Below are positions 49,448 through 60,866 of a stretch of 64,000 nt of DNA, in pieces. This DNA is from Brachyhypopomus gauderio (lineage: Eukaryota; Chordata; Actinopteri; Gymnotiformes; Hypopomidae). Both the position numbers and the translations under genes were made by a program. Where the stretch lies: assembly GCF_052324685.1 (NCBI RefSeq), contig NC_135214.1:28662489-28726488 (forward strand), given 5' to 3'. Every line of letters starts with the position of its first letter. Position 1 is the stretch's first letter. Under the pieces are notes generated by a model that searched no databases, was not told the DNA's origin, and worked only from the letters and a program-made list of their open reading frames with translations.

Positions 49448-51539
49448 GAGACTCAGAATAGCTGACATTTACAATCATTTAAGATCTGAATCTCGCTGAC
49501 TAAGTGAGGCAGTACCATTGATGATCTGAGGAGACAGTTTCATGCTATAAATAATAAGTTAACTGAAAGTTGTCTGTTAAACTGACAATCTCTCTGACAC
49601 TGAAAATCTTTTTGATATCAATTTTCTTCAATACCTAAACTACGGATGAACCTACATTCTGTAGTACACTACAAACTACATTCTGTAGTAAGAATTAAGA
49701 GCTTTATAATCAAAGCTTTAATCATAAAAAAGAGGTAAACAAGTTGACTGATAGGAATTTGAAATCTAATAGAGCACAATAGCAGTCTAGTATTTTTTTT
49801 TTTAATAATAGATAAATTATGCTAATGTTAAAAGCTTATCACGTAAGTCCAAAAGAAAATTATGAAATGACTTCAGTGGCATAAGAAAACACTCAAGGGC
49901 CCGTTACAGGAAACAAGTGAATTAAAGAAATGGAAAGATGATCAAACTGCAGTGCTGTGTACTGGGTTGGTACTTTCATCTCAAGGGATCCGTGACAATA
50001 AGAATAGCATATAAATCTATGCCATAGCAGAGCATGACACAGTACACAAGATTATATAACAAAATAGTTTGCTTTTTCATAATCACGGAAACCTATTTTG
50101 AACTGATTTCTTTGATGTGTATATTACTTATTAAATACATATTGCAGAGAAAGAAGTTTAATCAACTTACAGAAGCAATAAAAGTCCACATATGCAGTAT
50201 TTCATTTAGATCCGCGGTGGAGTTTGAGAACATGTCTGGCTGGAGACATTGAGGATGGGATTACCATATTATTCCAACTTACTTTAATCTAAAGGTTTAA
50301 ACGGATTAAGAAAAGGGAGAATTGACTCAATTTTACTGCATTACAGTGCGGAAGCAGTCAGGTTCCCCATGGGTTATCATTCTTCCCCTGCCCACATTTA
50401 CCTCTTCACCATTTCCGCTGACCATCACGGGTGTAGGTGTGGGTCTCCGCCAGCCCGGCTCCGCTCACCAGGGCCCGGCCCGGCCCGGCCCGCTCACCCA
50501 CTCCTCTCTCCTCCTGGCCTCCGCTCCGCCGTCAGCGGACAGATTCAGGACACCTCTGGTTCGTTAGTCAAGCCGAAGTAGGGCAGGTGCAGCGTGCTCA
50601 CACAAATCCCACTCGCGTTTACCCAGACGCCAGCAGCTTGCATGCAGGCGCCGGCCTGCACACATATATTACATGGGGAGTTGGAGTCGTCCTCCAAACA
50701 CTTGCTGAACTTTAGTTGGAGATGGTCGGGATACCAGCAAATTAGCGCTCGCCGTCCTGTTGCCCTGTACGTGTACATTAGAAGTTTTCATCTCTTGGAT
50801 GCTGACAGCTCCCCCTGAGGCCTCTGGATCTGATCTAACACAATTTACTCCAGCATTAATGAAATAAAGCGGCAACATGAATGTTAATGAAAGATTCCCT
50901 TGCAATCCTGCGGTCTGAATGCCCTTTAGGCATATTGCAGGAATATTTTGCCAACAAATATGGGAAAGGAATATTCAGTGATAACACAAAATCTGATAAG
51001 CATAAATTGACAGATTTTTTGTATGGGGTTCTTTTTGAATGAGGTAGACCACCTACACAATTGCACATTGAGCTCGAAGGAGGCAAATACACAGATTTCA
51101 GTGTTTTCCCCCAGAACCTTCCATTCTAAGGACGGTTTGACTTCAAAGCAGCTTCCATAGTGCGAGAGCTCTGTCTGCGTTATAAATGATGCAGGTCCTG
51201 TAATATTGAAGCAGACTGTACCCCTGAGTCACTAAGTCGTCTGTTTGGTGGTTTGTGAATATTTTAAGTGACATGAAAGTGTTGGGTTTGGAACGCCTTC
51301 TCGAACCATGTTAAAAATGAATAATTAATAGGCCACATTTGTTGAGGCTTCATCATAGACAAATATTCGTAGTGATATAACCCTTGTTTTGTTACAGAAT
51401 TACTGAATTCTAAAAAGCCCCTAACAGAACCTTTCACTTTTGCCAGCCTAGGATGGCAAACATGGAGTGTTCTCATTGTCGGTGTTTTAGTTGCACTTGC
51501 ATCGATATTTATAGCATCGCAGCCTTCAAGATGGCGAGT

Positions 51540-51960
51540 GAGTAGATCCAAAGAGAGGCTGGCAGAAGCAGGCTGGCCTGCGGCACGAGCGGCGTCCCAC
51601 GCCGGCGCCCCACCCCGGACGCTTGGCCGCCACCACCTCGCTGTCTCCTGTTCCTCTTCCATCCGTCTTCCCCTCGCCTCTCCCCGGGCTGTCACTAGCT
51701 GCGTTAGGCGTAATTAACGAGGGCGGCGTGCGGGGGATGATTGACGCGTGCGTGAGGTGCAGGCCACCGGAGGGCGTGTCCCCCGGGGAGAGGCGGGGCG
51801 TGAGCCAGCCGTCCGCGGGGGGCCGGTCGGGCCCTTCTGCCGCTCCGTGCACCGCGTGACGTGCTCGGCCGTAGATCTGGAGGTCTCTGAAGGACACGCC
51901 TCCTCTCCCTCCGCCTCGGTCGCTGGAAGCTCGTCGCCCCTGACGGCGTCTCCTGATGCG
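51540..51960. other. CpG-island-like GC-rich block
   Basis: About 420 bp with many CpG (gcggcgtgcgggggatgatt, ccccggggagaggcggggcg) amid AT-rich DNA. An internal ctgcgttaggcgtaattaac contains a homeodomain-type TAATTA. It could be a distal promoter, an orphan CpG island or a GC-rich enhancer; no TATA, ATG context or splice donor supports a first exon. Confidence 0.4.
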
Positions 51961-53294
51961 TGAACGTCCGCCGTAATTCGGACGGCCCTCGCCGAAGTCA
52001 GCAGCCGAGCCGTTACCTCCTCACTGAGCAGATGAGCTGTTGGTTTCTGCGCCGCATTATTATTCGAAGTTCTTTCGTCCTGTCAGTACAGATGAATGAG
52101 GCGCAAATAGAACTTGATCACCAGGTTACCCATCAGTGTTCAGGACCGTATTGCTCCTGACGTATCAAAAAGAAGATGTTGGAGACATTCTCGGGCACTG
52201 TAGCATAAACATGAAGGATGGCATAAATATAAGAACAAGTTTCAGCGATGGATTGTGAGATAGCCACAGGTTGCAAACGGGCCCCAAGGCTTCAGTAACA
52301 AGTTCTAGAGAATGCGAGTCTCTCCTGAGGATGTGCTGGTGTGAAGTGAGTTGGCGTAAAGTAGGCAGGCCCTGCAGTGCTCCCCCGAAGAGACAACAGG
52401 GTCAGCGCGAACCGGCGGAGCTGCTGACCGTCGTGGGTCTCCCGCGTCTCAGGCACGTACAGATCCAGACAAGTCCAAAGCTATGACAAACAAACAAGAA
52501 AAGAAAACTTTTGAAATGTAAAAAAAAAAAACCTGCCACAACAATTGCTGGTTTTTTTTTCTTTTCTTTTCTATGAAATGTTTAATAATTCAACCTGGAA
52601 TTGCCTCGTTGAAAAATAATTGCAGGTGCTGCTTTGGCAAACCTTGACTTTGTGAAAAGTTAATGTGGAGTGCCGGTGCTCTCTCAGTGGGGCTGCCTCC
52701 TCTTCAGTGTTGACTGGGTAATCACCTGCAGCTCCAGCTGTTGACATAAGCCCAGGGTTCAGGACTGTGTGCTGGACGGATGTCTCAGGCCACTGTGTGC
52801 AGGCTCCGCGGCCCCGGGCCCTCTCACGGTTCCCCTGGCCAGCGTGGCGGGCCGAAGGCTGCCTCACGGGGGTGATTTGGGGCCAACCCCCGAGCCAGGT
52901 GGGGGGGTTGTCTCCGACCCACACAGGCACAAACGACACGGCCCTTCAGGCTTTTTCTAACAGAAATTACATTTAATGTCCCGAACGGCGCAGCGCCCGA
53001 CCAGCGGCGCCCGGCGGGAACGCTGTTTCTCCCCTTGCTTTGCACATTTCATCATATTCTCATAAATCCAATATGTGCCAATATTGTGGCGTTGTTCTTT
53101 GTGACACGTGCATGAGAACTTCCTCGTCCCCCACGCCACATGCACACACAAGTCTCCGCCGGGGGTGACGGTCCTTAAAGCAGGAAGCCCCAGCCATGCG
53201 ATGATTCTGAAGCACCTGCGGTGTTCTCATCAGCCTGGGAAGACTTCTGTCACAACGTCTGATGGAAACTCGGTGTACGCATGCAGCCTTCTTC

Positions 53295-53298
<4 letters not shown>

Positions 53299-53346
<48 letters not shown>

Positions 53347-53358
53347 GTCTCTGTCTCT
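53299..53358. repeat. (CT)n microsatellite
   Basis: About 21 CT units followed by three gtctct units. Confidence 0.95.
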
Positions 53359-55204
53359 AATAAATTTTGCTACACAGTTTCCTGATTGTTTACCCAGGGT
53401 CCTGTTCTGTCAGATATGACGAGACGAGCCCGCCAAAGATTCTTACCTTCCCCAAAGCCGACAGCTGTTTGAGGGAAATAATAGCACTAAGGTCTTTGAA
53501 GGACACTCCGCCAGTCGCCATATCAAGTCAGCACTCCATCAGGCGTCGTCATGGCGCTGCAACCCTGCCTTTTGTTCCACCAACGTCCTCAACGTTGCCG
53601 TCTAGGCCCTCACCAAATCTCTGTCTCACTTTCAGCTCTCCAACATCTCGTTCATTTCTCCGTTCACCTCCGTCCAGGAGTTTTGTGGTACCGAGGCACA
53701 GTCCTGCGATGCGTCATGCCGTCATTATAACAGAACCTTCATAAAGAACCACACGTGTCGTTAAGGAGCTGCATGTAACAATAGACCTGATGATACATTG
53801 TGGCAGGATGTCTTTGAGTGCCCCAGAACAAAGCAGTGTTGCATTTGTCCAGACCTACGATAGCCCTGCTGGTGTACGATTAATATAGGCTGCCATTACT
53901 TGTCAAGGGCATCTGTGAAAAGGTTAAGCTAATTCAGATTGTTGCCATGTCTCCATTAGGAAGCCACAGAAAGGTGTTAATTCGTTGTTTTTCAGCCCTG
54001 CTACCATTTAAGGTGTTGCATAGTTTTGATTTCAAAGGGCATAAAAATCAAAAACAACACCGGCTGTTACCAAGGTAATGGTCCGAGATCTCGGTTTGAC
54101 CATTCTAGTGTAATTTTTGTCTCACAGCATCTATATTAGAAAAACATGTGCACGGTCTCTACTATTGTTGAAGCAGATGCAACCATAAACAAGAGCCCGA
54201 TCGTTTCGCTGCTGGCGAGCACAAACTCGGCGCCGCCTGTGGTGGGCGCCGTGGACCATTTGTCCCAGTGCCCAGTGGCAGTTTGAGGCGAGTGGGCCCA
54301 GCAGAGACTCTGCTCGACTGTTGGGTCTTCAAGCCGGCATCGCCAGCCTGGAGGGTCACTCCGGACCCTCTCTGTCTCAGTGACAGCTTCTCTTTATCAT
54401 CTCGGGCCCTGGCCGCCTCGCGGGTCCGGCCGGCTGGCCCGCCGTCGGGGGCTGCAGACGGACGGCTCTCCGGCCCAGTGCCGGCTTTGCCTCTGACGTT
54501 TTGGAGAAGAAACAAAATATAGCCAAGCAGTGTGTCCCGAACTGCAGCTAATGGCTTCATCTCCCTCTCTGCTTAATGAAAATGCAGATAAAGGAACGTT
54601 TACCATTTAATGGAAGAGCTCATTTTGAAGAATAGCATACTTGGACTCCAGCACAACCATGGGAGATGTTTGTCACTTTACCTTTTGATTTCAAAAGAAT
54701 TTCTGCGTCTGTGTGATTGGGGATGTGGTAACTATCAATTTATTTGTCAGGAGGAGGGAGAAAAATCAAAGAAAATGGCTAAATACATGCTTCTCTCCAC
54801 CAGAAATGCCACTCAGCCACTAAGCTTAGTTTGATTTTTGGTGGAGTAAAACACAGTTGACATTTTTACCCAGAGTCTGCTTGTCAGACCTGAGATCTCA
54901 GTGCAGGTGGATTATTGCCCGTAGCCTGAGACCTGGTGTGGGAAGCTGGTGCCCATCAGTCACGTGTGTGAATGTAGGTGTACGGTGGTGCGTGTGCCTT
55001 CAAGTATGCCGTGCATCCATGCCATGTCCTTCTATCCGCTGGGTATAATCAGCGAAAAAGGGCTTTTAGCAGAAGCGTGCTATTAGCACCAGACTGGTTT
55101 CTTCACAGGCTAATAAAGACCCAAATGGATTGGGACCGTTAAATCACTCTGATTTACTCCAGTCTCCTGTTTTGCACAGCGTGACTCTGCAGGTGTAGAG
55201 GTAG

Positions 55205-55205
<1 letters not shown>

Positions 55206-55289
<84 letters not shown>

Positions 55290-55318
55290 TGGCCTACTTC
55301 CAAAGCAAGCACCAAACT

Positions 55319-55388
<70 letters not shown>
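55206..55388. repeat. Compound microsatellite: (GT)n then (CT)n
   Basis: About 41 GT units (55206-55289), 30 bases of unique sequence, then about 34 CT units (55320-55388). The first can adopt Z-DNA and the second a triplex. ORFs of poly-Cys-Val and poly-Leu-Ser here are artefacts. Confidence 0.95.
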
Positions 55389-55389
<1 letters not shown>

Positions 55390-56058
55390 TGTCACCATCA
55401 CTGATGCTTTTATGTCTGTGTAGGAGAGTCTGAATGGTGCAGAGCGTGTACTTAAGAGGACCCTGTGCTGAGAAATGTGAACCTCGGTCCATGGACACAG
55501 CGTTGTCCTTCCACAAATCTCAACACCAAATTCCCCAGTGCACTCGATGCCTGTCCTGCGTCAAGTTAGCGCATTCGTAAAGCAGCAGTGTATTTAATCA
55601 ACTTTTTCTCCCGAGCCGAAATGACTCTCATCGCCATTGAATATCATTGCTTTTTGGCTGTCAACTCAGGTGGGATTACGCGCTGAGTTATGAGTGGTAT
55701 TTATTTAAAACACCGAAGCCTTCAGCTAACGATGTCTTTTTTTTAGGCGCCGTATCCTTACTGTGCTCATTATCTTTCTTAGTAATGGAGGCCTGGTTAC
55801 GTAAGTGAGGCTGTGTGTGTGAAAAACGGAACAGGTGGCTTAAGCTCTGCTGTGACTTTCTTTCTTGTGCCACCTCCCCACAGTGTGTGCGCTAGCCAGA
55901 TCCTCCACCGAGAGGTTCCAGTTGGTCAGGAAACAATTAGAAGAGGTTCCAGGAGCCCGAGCAAGCTTTGTCGAAGCGTTTGTCGAGTTAAGCGGTCTAA
56001 TTTGTCCTTCTCTTCCCTTTTCTCCCACCCCTTTGTTTTGCTCTCCTTCCCCCAACAG

Positions 56059-56514
56059 GCCGTCCATCCGATCCGGGCCGGCAGCCTCCCACGGGAGCGT
56101 CGGCAGGGACGTTCGCACGCCGCCGAGCCCCTAGCGGGATCCCACGAGCCGGCACCCGGACCGCGGAGGGCCGAGACCACGCCCACGCCGCCGCCATTGC
56201 CCTCGGAATCTGCCGCGCCCCGCAAACCCGAGCACCCGGTCCCGTCGCAGATCCCCCGCGCGGTGGCCGGCAGCACCTCCAGCTTGCCCAGCAGGGGCAG
56301 CCCGTCCCGAAGCCTCTCCTCGGACAGCGAGAGGGGGCCGGGCGTGCGCAGTGACAGGGGCCCCCTGCCCCGCCCCCCCTCCTCCTTCGCCGGGCGCCTG
56401 GGCCAGCCGCCCCGAGGGCCCCTGTCCCTGCACATGTACAGCCGCAAGAACGTCTTCCTCCAGCACTCGCTCCACACCGCCGAGCTGCAGGCGCTCGCCC
56501 AGCAGGACGGCTAA
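56059..56514 (+). CDS. Probable last coding exon of an unrecognised gene (Pro/Ser/Arg-rich C-terminus)
   Basis: After a long polypyrimidine run and cccaacag (acceptor ending 56058), the plus-strand frame starting at 56059 stays open for 151 residues to TAA at 56512. Third codon positions are overwhelmingly G or C, a sign of real coding sequence in this GC-rich context. The protein is low-complexity for about 120 residues (TPTPPPLPSE, SLPSRGSPSRSLSSDSERG), then ends in a stretch of normal composition, LHMYSRKNVFLQHSLHTAEL followed by QALAQQDG, which looks like a conserved tail motif. Frame enters in phase 0. I found no convincing upstream exon; a piece at 55889-55955 (RSSTERFQLVRKQLEE frame) is possible but its donor is poor. 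I do not recognise the family. Minus-strand frames are also open but have no splice context. Confidence 0.55.
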   Translation, partial: AVHPIRAGSLPRERRQGRSHAAEPLAGSHEPAPGPRRAETTPTPPPLPSESAAPRKPEHPVPSQIPRAVAGSTSSLPSRGSPSRSLSSDSERGPGVRSDRGPLPRPPSSFAGRLGQPPRGPLSLHMYSRKNVFLQHSLHTAELQALAQQDG

Positions 56515-56548
<34 letters not shown>

Positions 56549-56959
56549 GCCATACGCACCCGCCGCACACTCCTACTCAAAGACTTGTGCACTCTTCATC
56601 ATCCCCTCTGCCTCGCAGCACACAGACTTTAGCTATTTGAGTCTGTACAGTTCCACCGCCTCACACACTCCAGCTCATTCCTCCCTTTGGCTTCCGCCGC
56701 CTGTTCCAGCAGTAAGTCGACGCGGAGCTCCTCCTTGTGCTTTTGGGCCTCCTCGAGCAGGGCTCATTAGCGCCGGTGTGTCTCAGCACACACACACACA
56801 CAAAACGCTCTACACACCGCCGCCGAAGACACCCCGTGCTGTCGACCGGCTTGCGCTGCTCGAGTGCTGACCTGGGAGAACTCTTCCAGTGGTGTGAGCG
56901 CCTTGCTCAAACCACACAGAATGTTTTGTCGTACTTTTTCTTCTTTTGATCTGTGCAGC

Positions 56960-56993
<34 letters not shown>

Positions 56994-58920
56994 CGCATCT
57001 GTTTCGGTTCTGCGTTGCCACAGTCACTTCCACCAGTGGTCACGGTAAACAAGTTAAGAGCGATCCTCTTCGACATCCAACAAAGATGTCGGCGTTGCCT
57101 TCTTCAATGAAGTGGGGTTGTGAGTACTGAAAGTTTGATTACTGCTACACTTGAAGGCTGCACCCATGGTCCTTACATGCGGTGCAGATGAACTTAGACT
57201 GACATGGTTGGGCTTAAGGAGTATGTGAGTGGTATGTGCGCTTCTGTACATCGTCTTCAACGGTACTCACCAGCACCAACAAACATCACACTCAAGGATC
57301 ACACACCTACAGCCAAAACGGATCCTCCGTCAGTGTGAGGGGGTTCAGACTCTGTTCGTTGGGAGAACACCTCCCTCCCACACCACCCTTAGGGAATGTA
57401 ACTCATTGACCTTTACAAAGTGCATGCTGTTGTCTGTATTTTCGTTTGGTTTTAAGGCTAAGAACAGAAATCAAACTCTGCCTTTTTGTACAGTGACCGT
57501 GATTAAAAGGCTTCAACGGTGTTTTAACAGAACACAGTGGCAGAAACGGCCTATAGTGATCACTACTGCCTTGTGTCTAAATGACCTCCGGGTGAGGTAG
57601 CTTTACTCACAACTGTAGGAGAAATAGGAGTTCTGACTGTATGTCTCCTAACCCAGGAATAAGCCACATTCTTACAGTTACATGAGATAAAGCACACCAT
57701 CCGTCTGCTCAAAAAAGATGCAGCTACAAACTTGGGAATTTAAGATATCTGTAAAAAAAAAAAAAAGTAAAAAAAAAACAATCAAATAGATCTAATTTAT
57801 TAGGAAATGTCGATAACTTGAATATATGTGAAACTGCCATGGACAGCCTCTTATGCATATGTCTGCACTCTCTATGGAGGGTTCTCAGGGAGGCTTGGGC
57901 ACTCTGATTGATTCTGCCAGAATAGCTTTGCTCTGGCTTTGAGAATCAGCGGAACGAGCAAGGACTGTTGGAGGGGAAGGAAACCCTGAAGAAACCCGGC
58001 CCCATCCATCCAGCAGGTCTCCTCCCTGAGGCCCGCTGCTCCACTTTGAGCGCTCTGCTGGGAGCGCGGGCGCACTCTCCTTTCCAGGCCTCGTTCCGCA
58101 GCTCTGCCTGATCGGGTCCGGCCGGAGAGAGAGAGAGAGAGAGGGAGAGAGAGAGATAGATAGTCGCTATCGCGGTCTCACCATCCCCACGCTGCTCCAT
58201 CACCATCATTCCTGGGCGAAACTGGAGCATGTGTTTAACGTGCTTTAAGAACGACCTTGCGAGATGTTCCACGGCGATCCTGCCCGGCCCGCCGATGACG
58301 AGGCGCCGTTCCCTCTGCCTTTGGGTCCAGCTGGGCTGCCCGGCTCTGTCCGGTGACGGTGTAAAAACTGCACAGTGGGCCTCGTGTGCATTCCTCTTGC
58401 GCTGCCATTATCATATGAACCTTTCCTTTACGTGAAATGCCACGATGGTGTAAGGACACGCCCTCAGAGCCCCGACAACAATGCCACAGGACTCGCGCGG
58501 GTCATGGGGAGCTTTATAAGACCATTGAGGTGACGAATATCGGAACGGACCCTCTCTAAGTTATCTATTTATTTCATGCCTTATTTATGTGCGTTATTGT
58601 GTGTTACATCAGTGGAAGGTCTTATTTTGTATGTGAATTTTTGCAATCAGTGTCCTCATAATGGATGCTTGTGACATACTGGCATGACTATGTGCGCCAT
58701 CTTGAAAAACTACCTGTAAATGATGTAAATGATGTATTTTCCAAAGTACAGGATTCAAATAATGGCACTTTGAATAAGTGGTTTTAAAACATGATCAAAA
58801 TGCTGAAAGTTTAATAGAATATATTCCTGTACCTTTTCTCTTAGTGGTTTTCACAATAACTGTATGATTTTCACTGAATGTAACTCTTACTCTCATTAAA
58901 GAAACATGAAGATGCCGAGG
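56515..58920 (+). other. Probable 3' UTR of the unrecognised gene
   Basis: Follows the TAA stop without new coding potential: (CA)n at 56518-56546, another (GT)n/(GC)n at 56959-56998, a (GA)n at 58122-58160, then AT-rich sequence with tatttattt words. ATTAAA at 58895-58900 is the first well-placed polyadenylation signal after an AU-rich end. A 2.4 kb UTR is long but usual for brain and developmental genes. Confidence 0.45.
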
Positions 58921-60806
58921 AGGATTTGCCCTGTTTGATCAGTGGGCTCAACCTGAGTTCACTTGGCCATTGAGATGTTTTTATTTATTCGATATTATTT
59001 TTTGATATATATAAACTGATTGAGGTGCTAAAAACGGTGTGAGGTGGCTGGTGTGTGGTGCTTCACTGCCCTTAGGTAACGCAAGTGCTGTGGATGCAAG
59101 TTCAGCTCTCTTAGCATCTTTCAGCTGCCTCCAGCTCTCATTGCACTTCCTTCCAAACAAACCTGACGAGAACCAGAGAGGAAATCTAAGCTGTTTCACT
59201 CCGTGCCTTGCAGACCTCCACACTGGATCTTTTTGCTGGATTGCAGCTGCACCTCCACTGGCTCTGGGAATATGGTTGTTAGCCTTCTTAAAATGTCTCC
59301 TGGAAACCGTTTATTGCGTTGCCAGTCATTTATTGCATCAGACTTTAGGGCTCAGAGGCTTGAGTGAACCACAACGGTTTCCCTCCTCAGTAGACCCCCC
59401 CCCCCCATACCCCCACCCCTCCCACACGCCGCCACCCCCCCCCCCCCCTCCGATTCTGCAGGTTTGTGCTCGGGCTCCTTGGCCCAAATTGAACTAGCCT
59501 GGTTTCACAGTTCACAACTCTCCTCTCTTATTCATCCTTTTAACAAGTTTTCCGACAAAAAGGAGGCCAGCTCTGGACCTGAGAGTCTGTGCTGAGAGTC
59601 GGCACTGTGCTGACGCTCTGGGGAACGGGCGCCATGGAAGGACGGCTGGACCCACTGCAGCCCGGGCCCAGTTGGCACGGAGGCGGCGGCTAAGCTGACT
59701 TTGAAATACAGATGTGTCGGAGAGGTTTGATTGATTTCATTGATTTATTCATTTATGAGAAACGTGACAATGGTGCATCCCTGTGAAACTGTGTTGGGCA
59801 TGTGTGCCTTCAGCATGAAAATGAAATATTTTGCATTTTTATTTTGGCAGGAATGATTTGCTGTGGTGTCTTCTCCCAGAAACCATTACTAACTAATCCC
59901 GCCTGCAGAGGGGGTTTCTCCTGTTATCTGTCCTTCTATCTCTGTTTCCCTGAGACATGAATTAGTTCAGCTCAATGTGACGACACGGGGATCATGTCGA
60001 GAAATGAGCACCTTAATCAGTAAGAAACAATGGGGACCAGGGATTTTTTGTCTATCAAACGTCTCTAGTTATATTTTCAGTTATTAGAGTCTTTCCTTGG
60101 TTTCTGCTTGAACAGTCTAGAATAGATTATAGTCTTGAACAGACTGATCACTTAGCATAATAAACTTCAGCAATGGAAATCGCATCAAATCAACAGGCAA
60201 CATTATCACTAACCAGCACCACTGAACTAATTTACCACACAACGGAGCTTATGTTTAAATCCTTTAAATCCATGTTATCAATGAGTTTTGTGTGCTGGCA
60301 AGCACGAGCAGTCGGTGTAGTAACATTAAGAGAAACCCACCTTGTGTGATGAACTGTAAGCTCTGGGGAAGGTCATAGTGAGATAGTAGTTCGGGCGTGT
60401 TGCTTACTGAAACCTACTGAGAGGAGTCTCTCCCTGTGGGGCCTGCTGAGATGTTCCCTGCTCTAACCTCAACCAGACATTGTGCAGTTCAGGCCCCTAT
60501 AGGGATGAAGAGGTGGAAGAGTTGCTAGATTTCCCAATGAGGGAATCCTCCTTTTTCCATTACTAGTAACGGAGTGACGAAGACGAGAAGAATTCACTTC
60601 TCTGCACTCTTCCACAGCAACAGCTTAACCTCGATACAAACGTGTATCAGTTTTTCAATCAACATCTCGGCCAATTATCACCTGCACTGTCATATACCCA
60701 GATATGTTGATGGCTTGGGTTGGCATTTGGTTGGCTCTTCGTTTATGCACAGCTAAGAAGAAAACAAGCAGCAGCAGGTTTTGTGTTGATGGCTATCAAA
60801 AGGGCA

Positions 60807-60866
<60 letters not shown>

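Larger units (their letters stand above)
42889..56058. other. Gene-poor region with GC-rich islands and AT-rich blocks
   Basis: No gene that I can support. GC-rich, CpG-containing islands at about 51540-51960, 52780-53040 and 54180-54500 alternate with AT-rich blocks rich in TAATTA- and ATTA-type words (43265-43345, 44520-44630, 48265-48360, 50830-50950, 53950-54060). This pattern resembles a developmental regulatory landscape with conserved non-coding elements, but no alignment was possible. A short candidate exon at 43151-43185 (acceptor gggcacag, donor gtaggg) was noted and is weak. A pyrimidine-rich tract spans 43910-44030. Confidence 0.4.

Noticed and set aside
56059-56514. Assignment of the 56-kb exon to AUTS2/FBRSL1 because of the surrounding regulatory texture
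   Set aside because: The C-terminal residues do not resemble what I know of AUTS2, so no name is given.
55926-56592. Minus-strand ORFs of 181, 183 and 153 residues opposite the last exon
   Set aside because: GC-rich DNA leaves all frames open; no splice sites or sensible composition support them, while the plus frame has acceptor, stop and GC3 bias.
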